Of a stretch of DNA of 64,000 nt, positions 45,301-55,036 are shown one piece after another (the stretch's first letter is position 1; each line of letters opens with the position of its first letter). The translations under genes and the position numbers were made by a program. The notes under the pieces were generated by a model. It was not told where the DNA came from. It saw only the letters and a list, made by a program, of their open reading frames with translations, and did no database searches. The DNA comes from Methyloferula stellata AR4 (GTDB taxonomy: Bacteria; Pseudomonadota; Alphaproteobacteria; Rhizobiales; Beijerinckiaceae): the NCBI RefSeq assembly GCF_000385335.1, contig NZ_ARWA01000001.1, positions 3,984,001 to 4,048,000 of the forward strand, given 5' to 3'.

Positions 45301-46098
45301 ATGGGTCAGAAACAAAAGACCGCGGACACGCCGGACCACCTCGACAAGCACAACTATGAGTCCGAACTCTACGAGCTGCAAGTCGAGCTCGTGAAGCTGC
45401 AAAAACACATCATCCAGAACAATGAAAAGATCGTCGTCCTGTTCGAAGGCCGCGACGCCGCCGGCAAGGACGGAACCATCAAGCGCATCATCGAACATCT
45501 GTCGCCGCGCGAAGTGCGTGTCATCGCTTTGGGCAAGCCCTCCGACCGCGAGGTCACGTCCTGGTATTTTCAGCGCTACGCCCGCTATCTGCCCGCGGCG
45601 CAGGAAATGACCCTCTTCAACCGAAGCTGGTACAATCGCGCCGGGGTCGAACGCGTGATGGGCTTTTGCACGAAAGCCGAAACCGAAGCCTTTCTAGAAG
45701 ACGCGCCAATCTTTGAGAGCCTTCTGATTCACGCAGGGATCAAGCTCCTCAAATATTATCTCGATATTTCGAAAGACGAGCAGAAGAAGCGGCTTAAGGA
45801 TCGGACTCAAAATCCGCTGACGCAATGGAAGATCAGCCCGATCGATCAGGCGGCGCAGAAAGAATGGGACGATTATAGCGAGGCACGCAATATCATGCTG
45901 GCGCGAACCAGCACGCCCACTGCGCCTTGGCATATCGTCCGCGCCGACGATAAGCACAAGGCGCGTCTTAATGTGATCCGCGATCTCTTGTTCAACCTCG
46001 AATATAAGGACAAACCCAATAAGGCCGAAGCGCCCGATCCGGCCATTGTGTTTTCTTATACGCCTGACGCGCTCAGGGATGGCCGCATCGCGCCGTGA
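45301..46098 (+). CDS. ppk2: Polyphosphate kinase 2
   Basis: Transfers phosphate between polyphosphate and nucleoside diphosphates. It has Walker A EGRDAAGKDGTIK near 50-62, the lid-proximal RYARYLPAAQEMTLF and Walker B-like FNRSWYNRAGVE. The single-domain 265-residue size fits PPK2 class I. It lies 31 bp after chaC in the same direction. Whether it runs toward polyP synthesis or GTP/ATP regeneration cannot be read. Confidence 0.93.
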   Translation: MGQKQKTADTPDHLDKHNYESELYELQVELVKLQKHIIQNNEKIVVLFEGRDAAGKDGTIKRIIEHLSPREVRVIALGKPSDREVTSWYFQRYARYLPAAQEMTLFNRSWYNRAGVERVMGFCTKAETEAFLEDAPIFESLLIHAGIKLLKYYLDISKDEQKKRLKDRTQNPLTQWKISPIDQAAQKEWDDYSEARNIMLARTSTPTAPWHIVRADDKHKARLNVIRDLLFNLEYKDKPNKAEAPDPAIVFSYTPDALRDGRIAP

Positions 46099-46105
46099 GT
46101 GTGAG

Positions 46106-46189
46106 CGTCATGCGCGGACTTGATCCGCGCATCCAGGCACGACTCCTATCCGTGTTGCCTGGATGGCCGGGTCAAGCCCGGCCATGACG
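46106..46189. repeat. Intergenic inverted repeat (CGTCATGCGCGG type)
   Basis: CGTCATGCGCGGACTTGATC and GGTCAAGCCCGGCCATGACG are the imperfect outer arms, with inner ATCCAGGCA/TGCCTGGAT. A half-copy of the same family lies at 56849-56879. It sits between the convergent ppk2 and kdsD genes. Confidence 0.85.
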
Positions 46190-46226
46190 CAACTGAAAGG
46201 CCGTTACCCTAAAATCTCTAGATTCA

Positions 46227-47246
46227 TCACGTCACGCCCGCTTGCAGCAGATCATGCACGGTGATGATGCCCGCGGGTTTGCCGTCTTCGATCACGAAAA
46301 GACAGGTGATGCGCAGGGCATTGAGACGCCCCAAGGCCTGCTCCGCCAAGGCCTCGGGCGCGATCGTCTTCGGGTCGCGGCTCATGACTTCGGCCGCGGG
46401 GCGATCATAGAAGCCCGCCTCGAATGCGCGACGCAAATCGCCGTCGCTCAACACGCCGATCAGAGCGCCTGCCTCATCGACAATGCCAGTGACGCCGAAC
46501 CGCTTCGACGTCATTTCGAAAATCGCCGCAGTCAACAGGCTGTCTCGCGGCACCAGCGGCACATCCTCGCCTGCATGCATCAAGTCGCGCACTTGCCGCA
46601 ACTTCACGCCCAACGTCCCGCCCGGATGCAATTGCCGGAAATCGTGCGAGCTGAAATTGCGGCGCGACAAAAGGCAGATCGCCAGCGCGTCACCAAGAAC
46701 GAGTTCGGCCGTCGTCGATGTCGTCGGCGCCAGGCCGTGCGGGCAGGCTTCGGGCATTTCCGGCAGCACAAGTGCCAAATCAGCGGCGCGGCCAAGCGCA
46801 CTGTCCGCCTGCGATGTGATTGCAATCAGCGGCACATGATAGCGGCGGGTATAGGCAACGATATCCGACAGCTCAGCCGATTCGCCCGACCAGGACAGGG
46901 CCATCACGACATCCTCTGCGCGGATGATGCCGAGATCGCCATGGCTCGCATCGGCCGGATGGACGAAATGCGCGGGCATGCCGGTCGAGGCGAAGGTGGC
47001 CGCCAGCTTGCGGCCTATATGTCCCGATTTGCCCATGCCGGTGATGATGAGGCGCCCGGACGAGCGATAGAGAAGATCGACGACCTGACTCAGACGAAGA
47101 CCAAGCTCGCCCTCGAGCGCCAAGCGAAGCGCCGCGAGGCCGTCGAGTTCGATCGCGGTGACGCGAAGCGCATTTTGCACATCTTGCGCGCACGTTTCCG
47201 CCGGCGTCTGCGGTGTGTTCAGGGCCTTGATGATGTTGCTGACCAT
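46227..47246 (-). CDS. kdsD: Arabinose-5-phosphate isomerase (KdsD/KpsF/GutQ family)
   Basis: Isomerises ribulose 5-phosphate to arabinose 5-phosphate for Kdo synthesis. It has a SIS domain (GRLIITGMGKSGHIGRKLAAT, about 65-85) and two C-terminal CBS domains, 339 residues in total, the family size. kdsA follows upstream on the same strand, so lipopolysaccharide Kdo supply is the probable role rather than sugar-alcohol metabolism. Confidence 0.94.
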   Translation of the reverse strand: MVSNIIKALNTPQTPAETCAQDVQNALRVTAIELDGLAALRLALEGELGLRLSQVVDLLYRSSGRLIITGMGKSGHIGRKLAATFASTGMPAHFVHPADASHGDLGIIRAEDVVMALSWSGESAELSDIVAYTRRYHVPLIAITSQADSALGRAADLALVLPEMPEACPHGLAPTTSTTAELVLGDALAICLLSRRNFSSHDFRQLHPGGTLGVKLRQVRDLMHAGEDVPLVPRDSLLTAAIFEMTSKRFGVTGIVDEAGALIGVLSDGDLRRAFEAGFYDRPAAEVMSRDPKTIAPEALAEQALGRLNALRITCLFVIEDGKPAGIITVHDLLQAGVT

Positions 47247-47304
47247 GGGCCTTTGGACCGTTCGAGCCTATCGAACCCCACAAACGGGCTTTTTGCAAAT
47301 GAGC

Positions 47305-48183
47305 CTATGCCAGAGGCGGGAGCGGCCTTGCTTTGGCGATGCGATCGAAAGCCAGCAGCGTTTCGATGAGTTCCGGCATCGCTTTCAAAGGCAGCATGCT
47401 TCGTCCGTCGGACGGCGCATGATCGGGATCGGGATGCGTCTCGATAAAAATGCCGGCTATACCGACGGCGACCGCAGCGCGCGCCAGAACCGGGATCATC
47501 CGCCGGTCGCCACCGGACGACGCACCTTGACCGGCTGGCTCCTGCACCGAATGTGTCGCATCGAAGATCACCGGATAGCCCGTCGCGGCCATGATCGGCA
47601 GTCCGCGCATATCGGAGACGAGCATATTATAGCCGAAGCTTGTGCCGCGCTCGGTCAGGAGAATGCGGGTGTTGCCGGTGCTTGCAACCTTCGCGGCGGC
47701 ATGCGCCATATCCCATGGTGCCAGGAAGGGTCCCTTCTTGATATTCACCGCGGCACCGGTTTTTCCCGCCGCCACAAGCAGATCGGTCTGCCGCGACAGG
47801 AAAGCTGGAATCTGCAGAATATCGACAGCCTCAGCCAAGATGGCGCATTGCGCTTCGCTATGAACGTCGGTCAGCACCGGGATGCCGAATTGCGCGCGGA
47901 TCTCGGCGAAGACCGGCAAGGCCTTTTCGAGCCCAAGGCCGCGCGCGCCATCAACCGAGGTGCGGTTCGCCTTGTCGAAGGAGGTCTTGAAAATGAGGCC
48001 GATGTTCTGAGCCTTGGCGGCCTCGGCCAAAGCCGCGGCGCATTCGAGCGCATGCTCGCGCGATTCCATCTGGCAGGGTCCGGCGATCAACACCAAGGGC
48101 AGGTCATTGCCGAGCGTCAAAGTATTCGACGTCACGGCGCCGGCCGGCGCACCGATCTTGATGTGATGCGCAGAGTTAGTCAT
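47305..48183 (-). CDS. kdsA: 3-deoxy-8-phosphooctulonate synthase
   Basis: Condenses arabinose 5-phosphate with PEP to Kdo-8-phosphate. It has the start motif LIAGPCQMESREHALE and the metal/PEP segments TDVHSEAQC and LTERGTSFGYN with FDATHSVQ, 292 residues. Tandem with kdsD, so both steps toward Kdo are encoded together. The Cys near the N-terminus (GPCQM) is where metal-dependent KdsA keeps its ligand. Confidence 0.95.
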   Translation of the reverse strand: MTNSAHHIKIGAPAGAVTSNTLTLGNDLPLVLIAGPCQMESREHALECAAALAEAAKAQNIGLIFKTSFDKANRTSVDGARGLGLEKALPVFAEIRAQFGIPVLTDVHSEAQCAILAEAVDILQIPAFLSRQTDLLVAAGKTGAAVNIKKGPFLAPWDMAHAAAKVASTGNTRILLTERGTSFGYNMLVSDMRGLPIMAATGYPVIFDATHSVQEPAGQGASSGGDRRMIPVLARAAVAVGIAGIFIETHPDPDHAPSDGRSMLPLKAMPELIETLLAFDRIAKARPLPPLA

Positions 48184-48246
48184 GCGTCAAAATAAGCCGC
48201 CGGAGCATGTCCCTTTGAAACGCGATGCGCCTTTATGGACCAACAT

Positions 48247-48930
48247 CTAAAGTCGCGACGCCGCGAGATTCCAACGCGCGATTTCGCCGCGCGATAAGAC
48301 GTGAAGCGCACCTGGCGGTATATGTTCGGCCAAGCTGATGATCGCCGGATTGACCCCCATCGACGATGTATAACGCGACAGCGTGCCTGCGACCGTCCCG
48401 TTGTCGAGCCGCATGGTGGCGGTGCTGCCAAACTGCGAATCATAGCCGCCACCGTAAGCGACCATGCGGTGGATGCCGGCTTGGCTTTGCGGCGGGATCA
48501 CCCGCTTTTTGCCGCCGATCAAAGCATAGACGCAAGCCGAGAAGCAGCGGCCGCCCGCCAAGGTGCCGGACGCTGGCTGGGCGACGATAACGGCCGCGCC
48601 GATCTGCCTGAAGATTCTGCCAAGCTCCATCGAAGCCAGGACCTTGCCGCCGTAGGAATCGATCAAAACGATCGAGTGCAAACTGGGGCGTTCGTAATGC
48701 TCGCGGACAAAGGCGCGAAAAACCTGCGGCGTCGCGTCGGTGATCTGCCCTTCGGCAGCGATCACCTGCTGCCCCGTGCTGCCGAGGCTTACGATATGAA
48801 ATGACATCTCCTCGTCGGCAAAAGCCGGCGCCGCGGCGAGGATCGAAAAAGCAGCGAGGCTCGACAAAAAGCCCACAAGCGTCAGACGGAGGTCGGACGA
48901 GACGGTTTGAAGCCATTGCTTCGATATCAT
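48247..48930 (-). CDS. Secreted Clp/crotonase-fold protein (COG3904-like)
   Basis: A precursor with a signal peptide (VGFLSSLAAFSILAAAPAFA, cleavage after AFA) and a domain of the Clp/crotonase fold: LIDSYGGKVLASMELGRIF and GGRCFSACVYALIGG, the latter with the family Ser. It starts at ATG 48930 (227 residues, GGAGG upstream), because the upstream extension is hydrophilic. Such COG3904 proteins are predicted periplasmic; whether they are proteases is unknown. It lies upstream of kdsA on the same strand, separated from it by 63 bp. Confidence 0.75.
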   Translation of the reverse strand: MISKQWLQTVSSDLRLTLVGFLSSLAAFSILAAAPAFADEEMSFHIVSLGSTGQQVIAAEGQITDATPQVFRAFVREHYERPSLHSIVLIDSYGGKVLASMELGRIFRQIGAAVIVAQPASGTLAGGRCFSACVYALIGGKKRVIPPQSQAGIHRMVAYGGGYDSQFGSTATMRLDNGTVAGTLSRYTSSMGVNPAIISLAEHIPPGALHVLSRGEIARWNLAASRL

Positions 48931-49071
48931 GATCGGCGTTCCTCCAAAACGTGTGTGTCGCCAACGCCTCCTCTGCGATGCGGACACATTTTAGCATAGG
49001 GCTCTTTTTATAATGACCTATCCAAGGTCTTGGCCCGTAAGGATCGTGATCAACACCGGCATTAAGTCAAA

Positions 49072-49147
49072 TGGTGGGCGGTGACGGGCTCGAACCGCCG
49101 ACCCTCTCGGTGTAAACGAGATGCTCTACCAACTGAGCTAACCGCCC
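49072..49147 (-). tRNA. tRNA-Val (anticodon TAC)
   Basis: 76 nt with the 3' CCA encoded. Acceptor GGGCGGT pairs with ACCGCCC. The anticodon stem is TCTCG/CGAGA with loop TTTACAC (anticodon TAC), and the T arm is GGCGG-TTCGAGC-CCGTC. All four arms fold without mismatch. It lies downstream of hup. Confidence 0.95.
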
Positions 49148-49268
49148 CTTCATTCAGCCTCGCGCCCGGATCAGAGCAGGCGCCGACGACACTATATCAT
49201 CCTTTTTTGGAAGATAAGCTGCCCCCGGCGGCCTCCTGGTCGTAGGTTCAAGGCGCGGCACCAGGGCC

Positions 49269-49547
49269 TTATTTTTTATTGAGGGCCGCCTTCAGCGCGG
49301 TTCCGGCCTTGAAGCGCGCGTTCTTCGACGCCGGGATTTTGATCGAGGCGCCCGTCGCAGGATTACGGCCCTTTCCGGCCGCGCGCTTTTTCACGGAAAA
49401 TGTCCCGAATCCAACAAGACGCACGTCATCGCCTTTTTTCAAAGCCTTGGTGATCCCGCCGACAATCGCATCGATGACGGCCGCCGCGGCGGTTTTCGAG
49501 AGTTCCGTTTCCGCCACGATATGTTCAACGAGTTCCATCTTGTTCAT
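49269..49547 (-). CDS. hup: DNA-binding protein HU
   Basis: A 92-residue histone-like protein. The helical N-terminus (NKMELVEHIVAE) is followed by the beta-arm with the KGDDVRLVGFGTFSV motif and the minor-groove arm RKPATG-like GRNPATGASI. ATG 49547 is used, with GGGGAAAG 6 nt upstream. It directly follows lon in the same direction, the usual clpP-clpX-lon-hup order. Confidence 0.95.
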   Translation of the reverse strand: MNKMELVEHIVAETELSKTAAAAVIDAIVGGITKALKKGDDVRLVGFGTFSVKKRAAGKGRNPATGASIKIPASKNARFKAGTALKAALNKK

Positions 49548-49781
49548 TAGCTGCTTTCCCCATTTTGGCTTAAGTGCCAAAGCCGCAGCCCCTCTTTCGA
49601 GGGTTATTTCCCTTGTTCGATATGGCGGGCTGCGTGTTTACGAATCGCCGCGAAACGGCGGTTTCGTCGTGGTCTTGCGGCCGATAAAAAGCAAGCCAAA
49701 CGTCCCGGCCGCGATGCCGCAGACATGTGTTATCCTATTGTTTCAATGTGTCATTTTATCCTCACAGAACCCGCCGGACAG

Positions 49782-49815
49782 CAAAAAGGCCGCATCCTTA
49801 AAAGAATGCGGCCTC
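49782..49815 (-). terminator. Rho-independent terminator of lon
   Basis: On the minus strand AGGCCGCAT pairs with ATGCGGCCT across a 10-nt loop and is followed by five T. It is placed just past the lon stop and before hup. The remaining 320-bp gap (49548-49867) has no gene that I see. hup probably has its own promoter in the part beyond the terminator. Confidence 0.85.
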
Positions 49816-49867
49816 GAGATTAAGGCAGGAAGCGCTGCGAAGCCCTCAATGAGGCTTCGCCGCGTCG

Positions 49868-52291
49868 TCAGTGGGCCACGACGCCCGACGCTTCGTCGTC
49901 GGTCGGGAGCGGAGCGGCGGTCACCGCTTTCTCCTCTTCCCAGATGATCGGCTCGGGCTTGCGGATCAACGCATGGGCCAGAACTTCTTCCATGCGCGAG
50001 ACCGGCACGATCTCAAGCTGGTTCTTCACCGTATCGGGGATATCGGCGAGATCCTTGGCGTTTTCCTCCGGGATGAGGACTTTTTTCAACCCGCCGCGCA
50101 GAGCGGCAAGCAGCTTCTCCTTAAGACCGCCGATCGGCAGGACGCGACCACGCAAGGTGATTTCGCCCGTCATGGCAATGTCACGCCGGATCGGAATACC
50201 CGTCATGACGGAGGTGATCGTCGTCGCCATGGCGACGCCGGCCGACGGACCGTCCTTCGGGGTTGCGCCTTCCGGCACATGCACGTGGATATCGCGGCGA
50301 TCGAAGAGCGGCGGCTCGATGCCGAAATCCACCGCGCGAGACCGCACATAGGATGCGGCCGCCGAGATCGACTCCTTCATCACGTCGCGCAGATTGCCCG
50401 TCACCGTCATGCGGCCCTTGCCGGGCATCATCACGGCTTCGATCGTCAGCAGCTCGCCGCCGACTTCGGTCCAGGCAAGACCCGTCACCACGCCGACCTG
50501 ATCTTCGGTTTCGGCCTCGCCATAACGGAACCGCGGCACGCCCAGGAAATCCGGGACGTTCTCGGCCGTAACGGCAACCTGCTTCACCTTCTCCATCAGG
50601 ATCTTCTTCACCGCCTTGCGGGCCAGATTCGAGATCTCGCGTTCGAGATTACGAACACCGGCTTCGCGGGTGTAGCGGCGAACCAGCATGATCAAGGCGC
50701 TATCGTCGATCGACCATTCTTCCGGTGCCAGACCATGTTTCTTCATGGCCGCCGGAATGAGATGGCGCTTGGCGATCTCGACCTTCTCATCTTCGGTGTA
50801 GCCGGCGATGCGGATGATCTCCATGCGGTCCATCAAGGGCGCCGGGATATTCAGCGTATTCGCCGTCGTCACGAACATGACGTTCGAGAGATCATAATCC
50901 ACTTCGAGATAATGATCGTTGAACGAATGATTCTGCTCCGGATCGAGCACTTCGAGCAGAGCCGATGACGGATCGCCGCGGAAGTCCTGGCCCATCTTGT
51001 CGATCTCGTCGAGCAGGAAGAGCGGATTGGACGTCTTTGCCTTGCGCATCGACTGAATCAGCTTGCCGGGCATGGAGCCGATATAAGTCCGGCGATGGCC
51101 GCGGATTTCCGCTTCGTCGCGCACGCCGCCAAGCGACATGCGCACGAATTCGCGGCCGGTCGCCTTCGCGATCGACTTGCCGAGCGAGGTCTTGCCGACG
51201 CCGGGCGGACCGACGAGGCACAGGATCGGTCCCGTCAGCTTATTGGCGCGGCTCTGCACCGCCAGATATTCGATGATGCGCTCTTTGACCTTGTCGAGAC
51301 CGAAATGCTCGCTGTCGAGAATTTCCTCGGCGATGACGAGGTCCTTCTTGATCTTCGAACGCTTGTTCCACGGGATCGACAGCAACCAATCGAGATAGTT
51401 GCGCACGACGGTGGCCTCGGCCGACATCGGCGACATCTGCCGCAGCTTCTTCAATTCGGCCGTCGCCTTGTCGCGGGCTTCCTTGGAGAGCTTGGTGGTC
51501 TTGATGCGCTCCTCGATCTCGGCGAGATCGTCCTTGCCGTCTTCGTCGCCGAGTTCCTTCTGGATCGCCTTCATCTGCTCGTTGAGATAATATTCGCGCT
51601 GCGTCTTCTCCATCTGGCGCTTGACGCGCGTGCGGATACGCTTCTCGACCTGCAGAACCGAAATCTCGCTTTCCATCAGCGACAGGCACTTCTCCAGGCG
51701 CTTGGCGACCGAAGTCGTCTCTAACACCGCCTGCTTGTCGGTGATCTTGACGGCAAGATGCGAGGCAACCGTGTCGGCGAGCTTGGCGTAATCGTCAATC
51801 TGCGTAACGGCCGCGACAACTTCCGGCGAAACCTTCTTGTTGAGCTTCACATAGCCTTCGAATTCCGACACGACGGAACGGGCCAAGGCCTCGACTTCGA
51901 CCTTATCGACAGCTTCCTCGGCCAGCGCCTCGGCGTCGGCCTCATAGAAGTCGTCGGTGCGGGTGTAGGTATGCACCTTGGCGCGCACCTGACCTTCGAC
52001 GAGCACCTTGACGGTGCCGTCGGGCAGCTTGAGGAGCTGCAGCACGGAAGCGAGCGTACCGGTCTTGAAGATCGCATCGGTCGCCGGATCGTCGTCGGCC
52101 GCATTGATCTGAGTCGCAAGCAGGATGAGCTTGTCGGCCTTCATGACCTCTTCGAGCGCACGGATCGATTTTTCTCGGCCGACGAACAGCGGCACGATCA
52201 TGTGGGGGAAAACGACGATGTCGCGCAGCGGCAGGACGGGATAGCTTTCGATCGAGCCTGCAGGCACCGGGTCACGTTTTTGACTTGTCAT
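49868..52291 (-). CDS. lon: Lon ATP-dependent protease
   Basis: Degrades damaged and regulatory proteins. It has 807 residues: N-terminal substrate domain, AAA+ module (Walker [10 protein letters not shown]), and serine-lysine protease domain with GPSAGVAM (nucleophile Ser) and a downstream Lys. The Walker B and sensor segments ([11 protein letters not shown]) are present. A probable heat-shock promoter lies before it. The C-terminus is rich in acidic residues. Confidence 0.98.
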   Translation of the reverse strand: MTSQKRDPVPAGSIESYPVLPLRDIVVFPHMIVPLFVGREKSIRALEEVMKADKLILLATQINAADDDPATDAIFKTGTLASVLQLLKLPDGTVKVLVEGQVRAKVHTYTRTDDFYEADAEALAEEAVDKVEVEALARSVVSEFEGYVKLNKKVSPEVVAAVTQIDDYAKLADTVASHLAVKITDKQAVLETTSVAKRLEKCLSLMESEISVLQVEKRIRTRVKRQMEKTQREYYLNEQMKAIQKELGDEDGKDDLAEIEERIKTTKLSKEARDKATAELKKLRQMSPMSAEATVVRNYLDWLLSIPWNKRSKIKKDLVIAEEILDSEHFGLDKVKERIIEYLAVQSRANKLTGPILCLVGPPGVGKTSLGKSIAKATGREFVRMSLGGVRDEAEIRGHRRTYIGSMPGKLIQSMRKAKTSNPLFLLDEIDKMGQDFRGDPSSALLEVLDPEQNHSFNDHYLEVDYDLSNVMFVTTANTLNIPAPLMDRMEIIRIAGYTEDEKVEIAKRHLIPAAMKKHGLAPEEWSIDDSALIMLVRRYTREAGVRNLEREISNLARKAVKKILMEKVKQVAVTAENVPDFLGVPRFRYGEAETEDQVGVVTGLAWTEVGGELLTIEAVMMPGKGRMTVTGNLRDVMKESISAAASYVRSRAVDFGIEPPLFDRRDIHVHVPEGATPKDGPSAGVAMATTITSVMTGIPIRRDIAMTGEITLRGRVLPIGGLKEKLLAALRGGLKKVLIPEENAKDLADIPDTVKNQLEIVPVSRMEEVLAHALIRKPEPIIWEEEKAVTAAPLPTDDEASGVVAH

Positions 52292-52396
52292 TTTACCGTC
52301 CTATCTCGTCAGTCCCTTGGATGGTTGGTCGCAAGATCTTGTGACGTGGAAATCAGGTTGAAGGTGCCTCGGGCGAAGCACCACCTCTCTTAAAGC

Positions 52397-52425
52397 GAGA
52401 TGGCAACGATTTGCCTCTTTTCAAG
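52397..52425 (-). promoter_or_regulatory. Probable RpoH-type heat-shock promoter for lon
   Basis: On the minus strand CTTGAA (plus 52420-52425) and CCATCTC (plus 52397-52403) are separated by 16 bp. The -35 element matches alphaproteobacterial sigma-32 sites (CTTGA...), while the -10 match is imperfect. It lies about 110 bp before the lon start. Lon is a classical heat-shock gene, which makes the reading plausible, but it is not tested. Confidence 0.4.
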
Positions 52426-52588
52426 GCACGACGCATCGACGCGCGTAGCCCTTCAGTAGCATGTATGAGGCCAACTGAGATTGCATTTCGTCGCAGGTCC
52501 CGTGGCCGAGCAGTGAGAAGCTCGGCCGGGAATTGCAAGTGGTGTGCGCTGCTGCCGCGCATCAGAACGTCATGAGTGCAGACCGCGC

Positions 52589-53854
52589 TCAAGCGCTTGT
52601 ACCGCTCTTTTCAGTGCGTTCGGCATGAATGTAGAGCGGTCGCGATTTGCCCTCGACGACATCGGGTCCGATGACCACCTGCTCGACGCTGTCGAGGCCG
52701 GGAAGATCGAACATCGTATCGAGCAGAATGCTCTCCATGATCGAACGCAAGCCCCGCGCGCCGGTGCGCCGGTCGATCGCCTTCTTGGCGACGACGTTGA
52801 GCGCTTCGTCCTGGAAGGTGAGTTCGGTGTTCTCCATCTCGAACAGACGCTGATATTGCTTCACCAGAGCATTCTTCGGCTCGGTGAGGATTTTCTTCAG
52901 CGCCTCTTCGTCGAGATCTTCGAGCGTCGCGATCACCGGCAGGCGGCCGACGAATTCGGGGATCAAACCGAATTTCAGCAAATCCTCCGGCTCAACCTTG
53001 CGCAGGATTTCGCCCGTGCGCCGGTCGTCCGGCGATTGCACCGTCGCGCCGAAGCCGATCGACGTGGTCTTGCCTCTGGTCGAGATGATCTTTTCGAGGC
53101 CGGCAAAAGCGCCGCCGCAGATGAACAGGATATTGGTCGTATCCACCTGCAGGAATTCCTGCTGCGGGTGCTTGCGGCCGCCTTGCGGCGGAACCGACGC
53201 AACCGTGCCTTCCATGATCTTCAGCAAAGCCTGCTGCACGCCTTCGCCCGACACGTCGCGGGTGATCGACGGATTGTCGGATTTGCGCGAGATCTTGTCG
53301 ATTTCGTCGATATAGACGATGCCGCGCTGCGCCCGCTCGACATTATAGTCGGAGGCCTGGAGCAGCTTCAGGATGATGTTTTCGACGTCCTCGCCGACAT
53401 AGCCCGCTTCGGTCAACGTCGTGGCGTCGGCCATGGTGAAGGGCACATCAAGGATGCGCGCCAGCGTCTGCGCCAGAAGCGTCTTGCCAGAGCCGGTCGG
53501 ACCGATCAGCAGGATGTTCGACTTCGCCAGCTCGACGTCATTGTGCTTCGAGGCGTGGTTCAGGCGCTTGTAATGATTGTGGACCGCGACCGAGAGGACG
53601 CGCTTGGCCTGGAACTGGCCGATCACGTAATCGTCGAGAACCTTGCAGATTTCCTTCGGCGTCGGGATGCCGTCGCGGCTCTTGACCAGCGAGGATTTGT
53701 TTTCCTCGCGGATGATGTCCATGCAGAGCTCGACGCATTCGTCGCAGATAAAGACCGTAGGACCGGCAATGAGCTTACGGACCTCGTGTTGGCTCTTGCC
53801 GCAGAACGAGCAATAGAGCGTATTTTTCGAGTCGCTGCCGCCGACCTTGGTCAT
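52589..53854 (-). CDS. clpX: ClpX unfoldase
   Basis: AAA+ unfoldase for ClpP. It has 421 residues: an N-terminal zinc-binding domain with the four-Cys pattern (YCSFCGKSQ and [10 protein letters not shown]), Walker [13 protein letters not shown], and the [16 protein letters not shown] pore-loop region. The ClpP-docking IGF-type loop ([11 protein letters not shown] region) is present. It comes between clpP and lon in the quality-control block. Confidence 0.98.
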   Translation of the reverse strand: MTKVGGSDSKNTLYCSFCGKSQHEVRKLIAGPTVFICDECVELCMDIIREENKSSLVKSRDGIPTPKEICKVLDDYVIGQFQAKRVLSVAVHNHYKRLNHASKHNDVELAKSNILLIGPTGSGKTLLAQTLARILDVPFTMADATTLTEAGYVGEDVENIILKLLQASDYNVERAQRGIVYIDEIDKISRKSDNPSITRDVSGEGVQQALLKIMEGTVASVPPQGGRKHPQQEFLQVDTTNILFICGGAFAGLEKIISTRGKTTSIGFGATVQSPDDRRTGEILRKVEPEDLLKFGLIPEFVGRLPVIATLEDLDEEALKKILTEPKNALVKQYQRLFEMENTELTFQDEALNVVAKKAIDRRTGARGLRSIMESILLDTMFDLPGLDSVEQVVIGPDVVEGKSRPLYIHAERTEKSGTSA

Positions 53855-54248
53855 GGCTTATCTCCATACCGGCCGAAGCTGTGCTTCGGTCTTGCTAAAG
53901 TTATAGGCGCCTAGGAAAGCCGCCGACAATGTGTCCTCCGTCACAACTCAACGTCAGCGCACATCAATTTTCGATCGACCTCAAAAGTTTCAACCTCTTA
54001 AGATACAACCTCCATTTTCAAAATGCAGCACGCATGAATCCCGGGATCAAGTGGCCCGAAGGCCCCAAAACCGGACATATCCGCTTTCGCGTCACATGGC
54101 CGCAGCATTTCCATCGTAGGATGTCGCGTATTTGCATCGAAACCGTTAAGCACGGCCGTATACGGGCCGGACTGTGCCAGGGGTATAGCAAGCAATACTT
54201 ATACCATGCCCCCAGCAGGCGCTCTCGCGTCGGTCGTCTAAAAGTAAA
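53855..54248. other. Non-coding gap between clpX and clpP
   Basis: 394 bp with no convincing frame: the short plus and minus frames here lack ribosome sites and coding bias. It must hold the clpX promoter on the minus strand. A region rich in TTGAAA-like -35 matches lies at about 54000-54040, but I cannot define a promoter. No repeat or RNA gene was recognised. Confidence 0.6.
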
Positions 54249-54908
54249 TCAGGCTGCGGTTGCCTGTTTAGTTTCAGTCGCATTCTCCGGCCGCTTGACG
54301 ATCACGTGATCGACAATGCCGAATTCTTTCGCCTCTTCAGCAGACATGAAGTGATCGCGGTCGAGAGTCTTTTCGATCGTATCGTAATCACGGCCCGTAT
54401 GCTGAACATAGATATCGTTCAGGCGCTTTTTAACCTTCATGATGTCTTCGGCATGGCGAACGATATCTGAAGCCTGCCCGGAGAATCCGCCGGAAGGCTG
54501 ATGCACCATGATACGCGCATTCGGAAGCGCGTAGCGCGCGTCGGCTTCGCCGGCGCAGAGAAGCAGCGAGCCCATCGAAGCCGCCTGGCCGACGCAGAGC
54601 GTCGTGACCTTGGGGCGGATGAATTGCATCGTGTCATAGATCGCGAGGCCCGCGGTCACGACGCCACCCGGCGAATTAATGTACATCGAGATCTCTTTCT
54701 TCGGGTTTTCCGCCTCGAGGAAGAGAAGCTGCGCAATGATGACCGAGGCCATGTGATCCTCAACCTGGCCGGTCAGGAAGATGATGCGTTCGCGCAGGAG
54801 CCGCGAATAAATGTCGAAACCGCGCTCGCCACGGCTCGTGTTCTCAATGACCTGGGGGATCAGATAACTATTGTAGGTCTCGATCGGATCGCGGTCGCGG
54901 ATAGTCAT
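54249..54908 (-). CDS. clpP: ClpP protease proteolytic subunit
   Basis: Serine peptidase of ClpXP, 219 residues from ATG 54908. It has the catalytic Ser in [11 protein letters not shown], His in [11 protein letters not shown] and Asp in [13 protein letters not shown]. The upstream extension to 55001 is not homologous to ClpP and is rejected. AGAAAG precedes the chosen start. clpX is downstream and tig upstream. Confidence 0.97.
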   Translation of the reverse strand: MTIRDRDPIETYNSYLIPQVIENTSRGERGFDIYSRLLRERIIFLTGQVEDHMASVIIAQLLFLEAENPKKEISMYINSPGGVVTAGLAIYDTMQFIRPKVTTLCVGQAASMGSLLLCAGEADARYALPNARIMVHQPSGGFSGQASDIVRHAEDIMKVKKRLNDIYVQHTGRDYDTIEKTLDRDHFMSAEEAKEFGIVDHVIVKRPENATETKQATAA

Positions 54909-55036
54909 GGTGTTTTCTTTCTCGTGTGAGCATTCGGCGGGCGGAGAAGGCTCCTGACCCAAGATAATATCTCTCCACCCGTCCCGCAAAGGGCGGGCCA
55001 ATCTTCCTTCTCGCAGGCTTAATTTACAGCGAAGGC

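Noticed and set aside
53998-54195. Short frames in the clpX-clpP gap
   Set aside because: No ribosome site, no coding bias and no conserved features; the gap is treated as control region.
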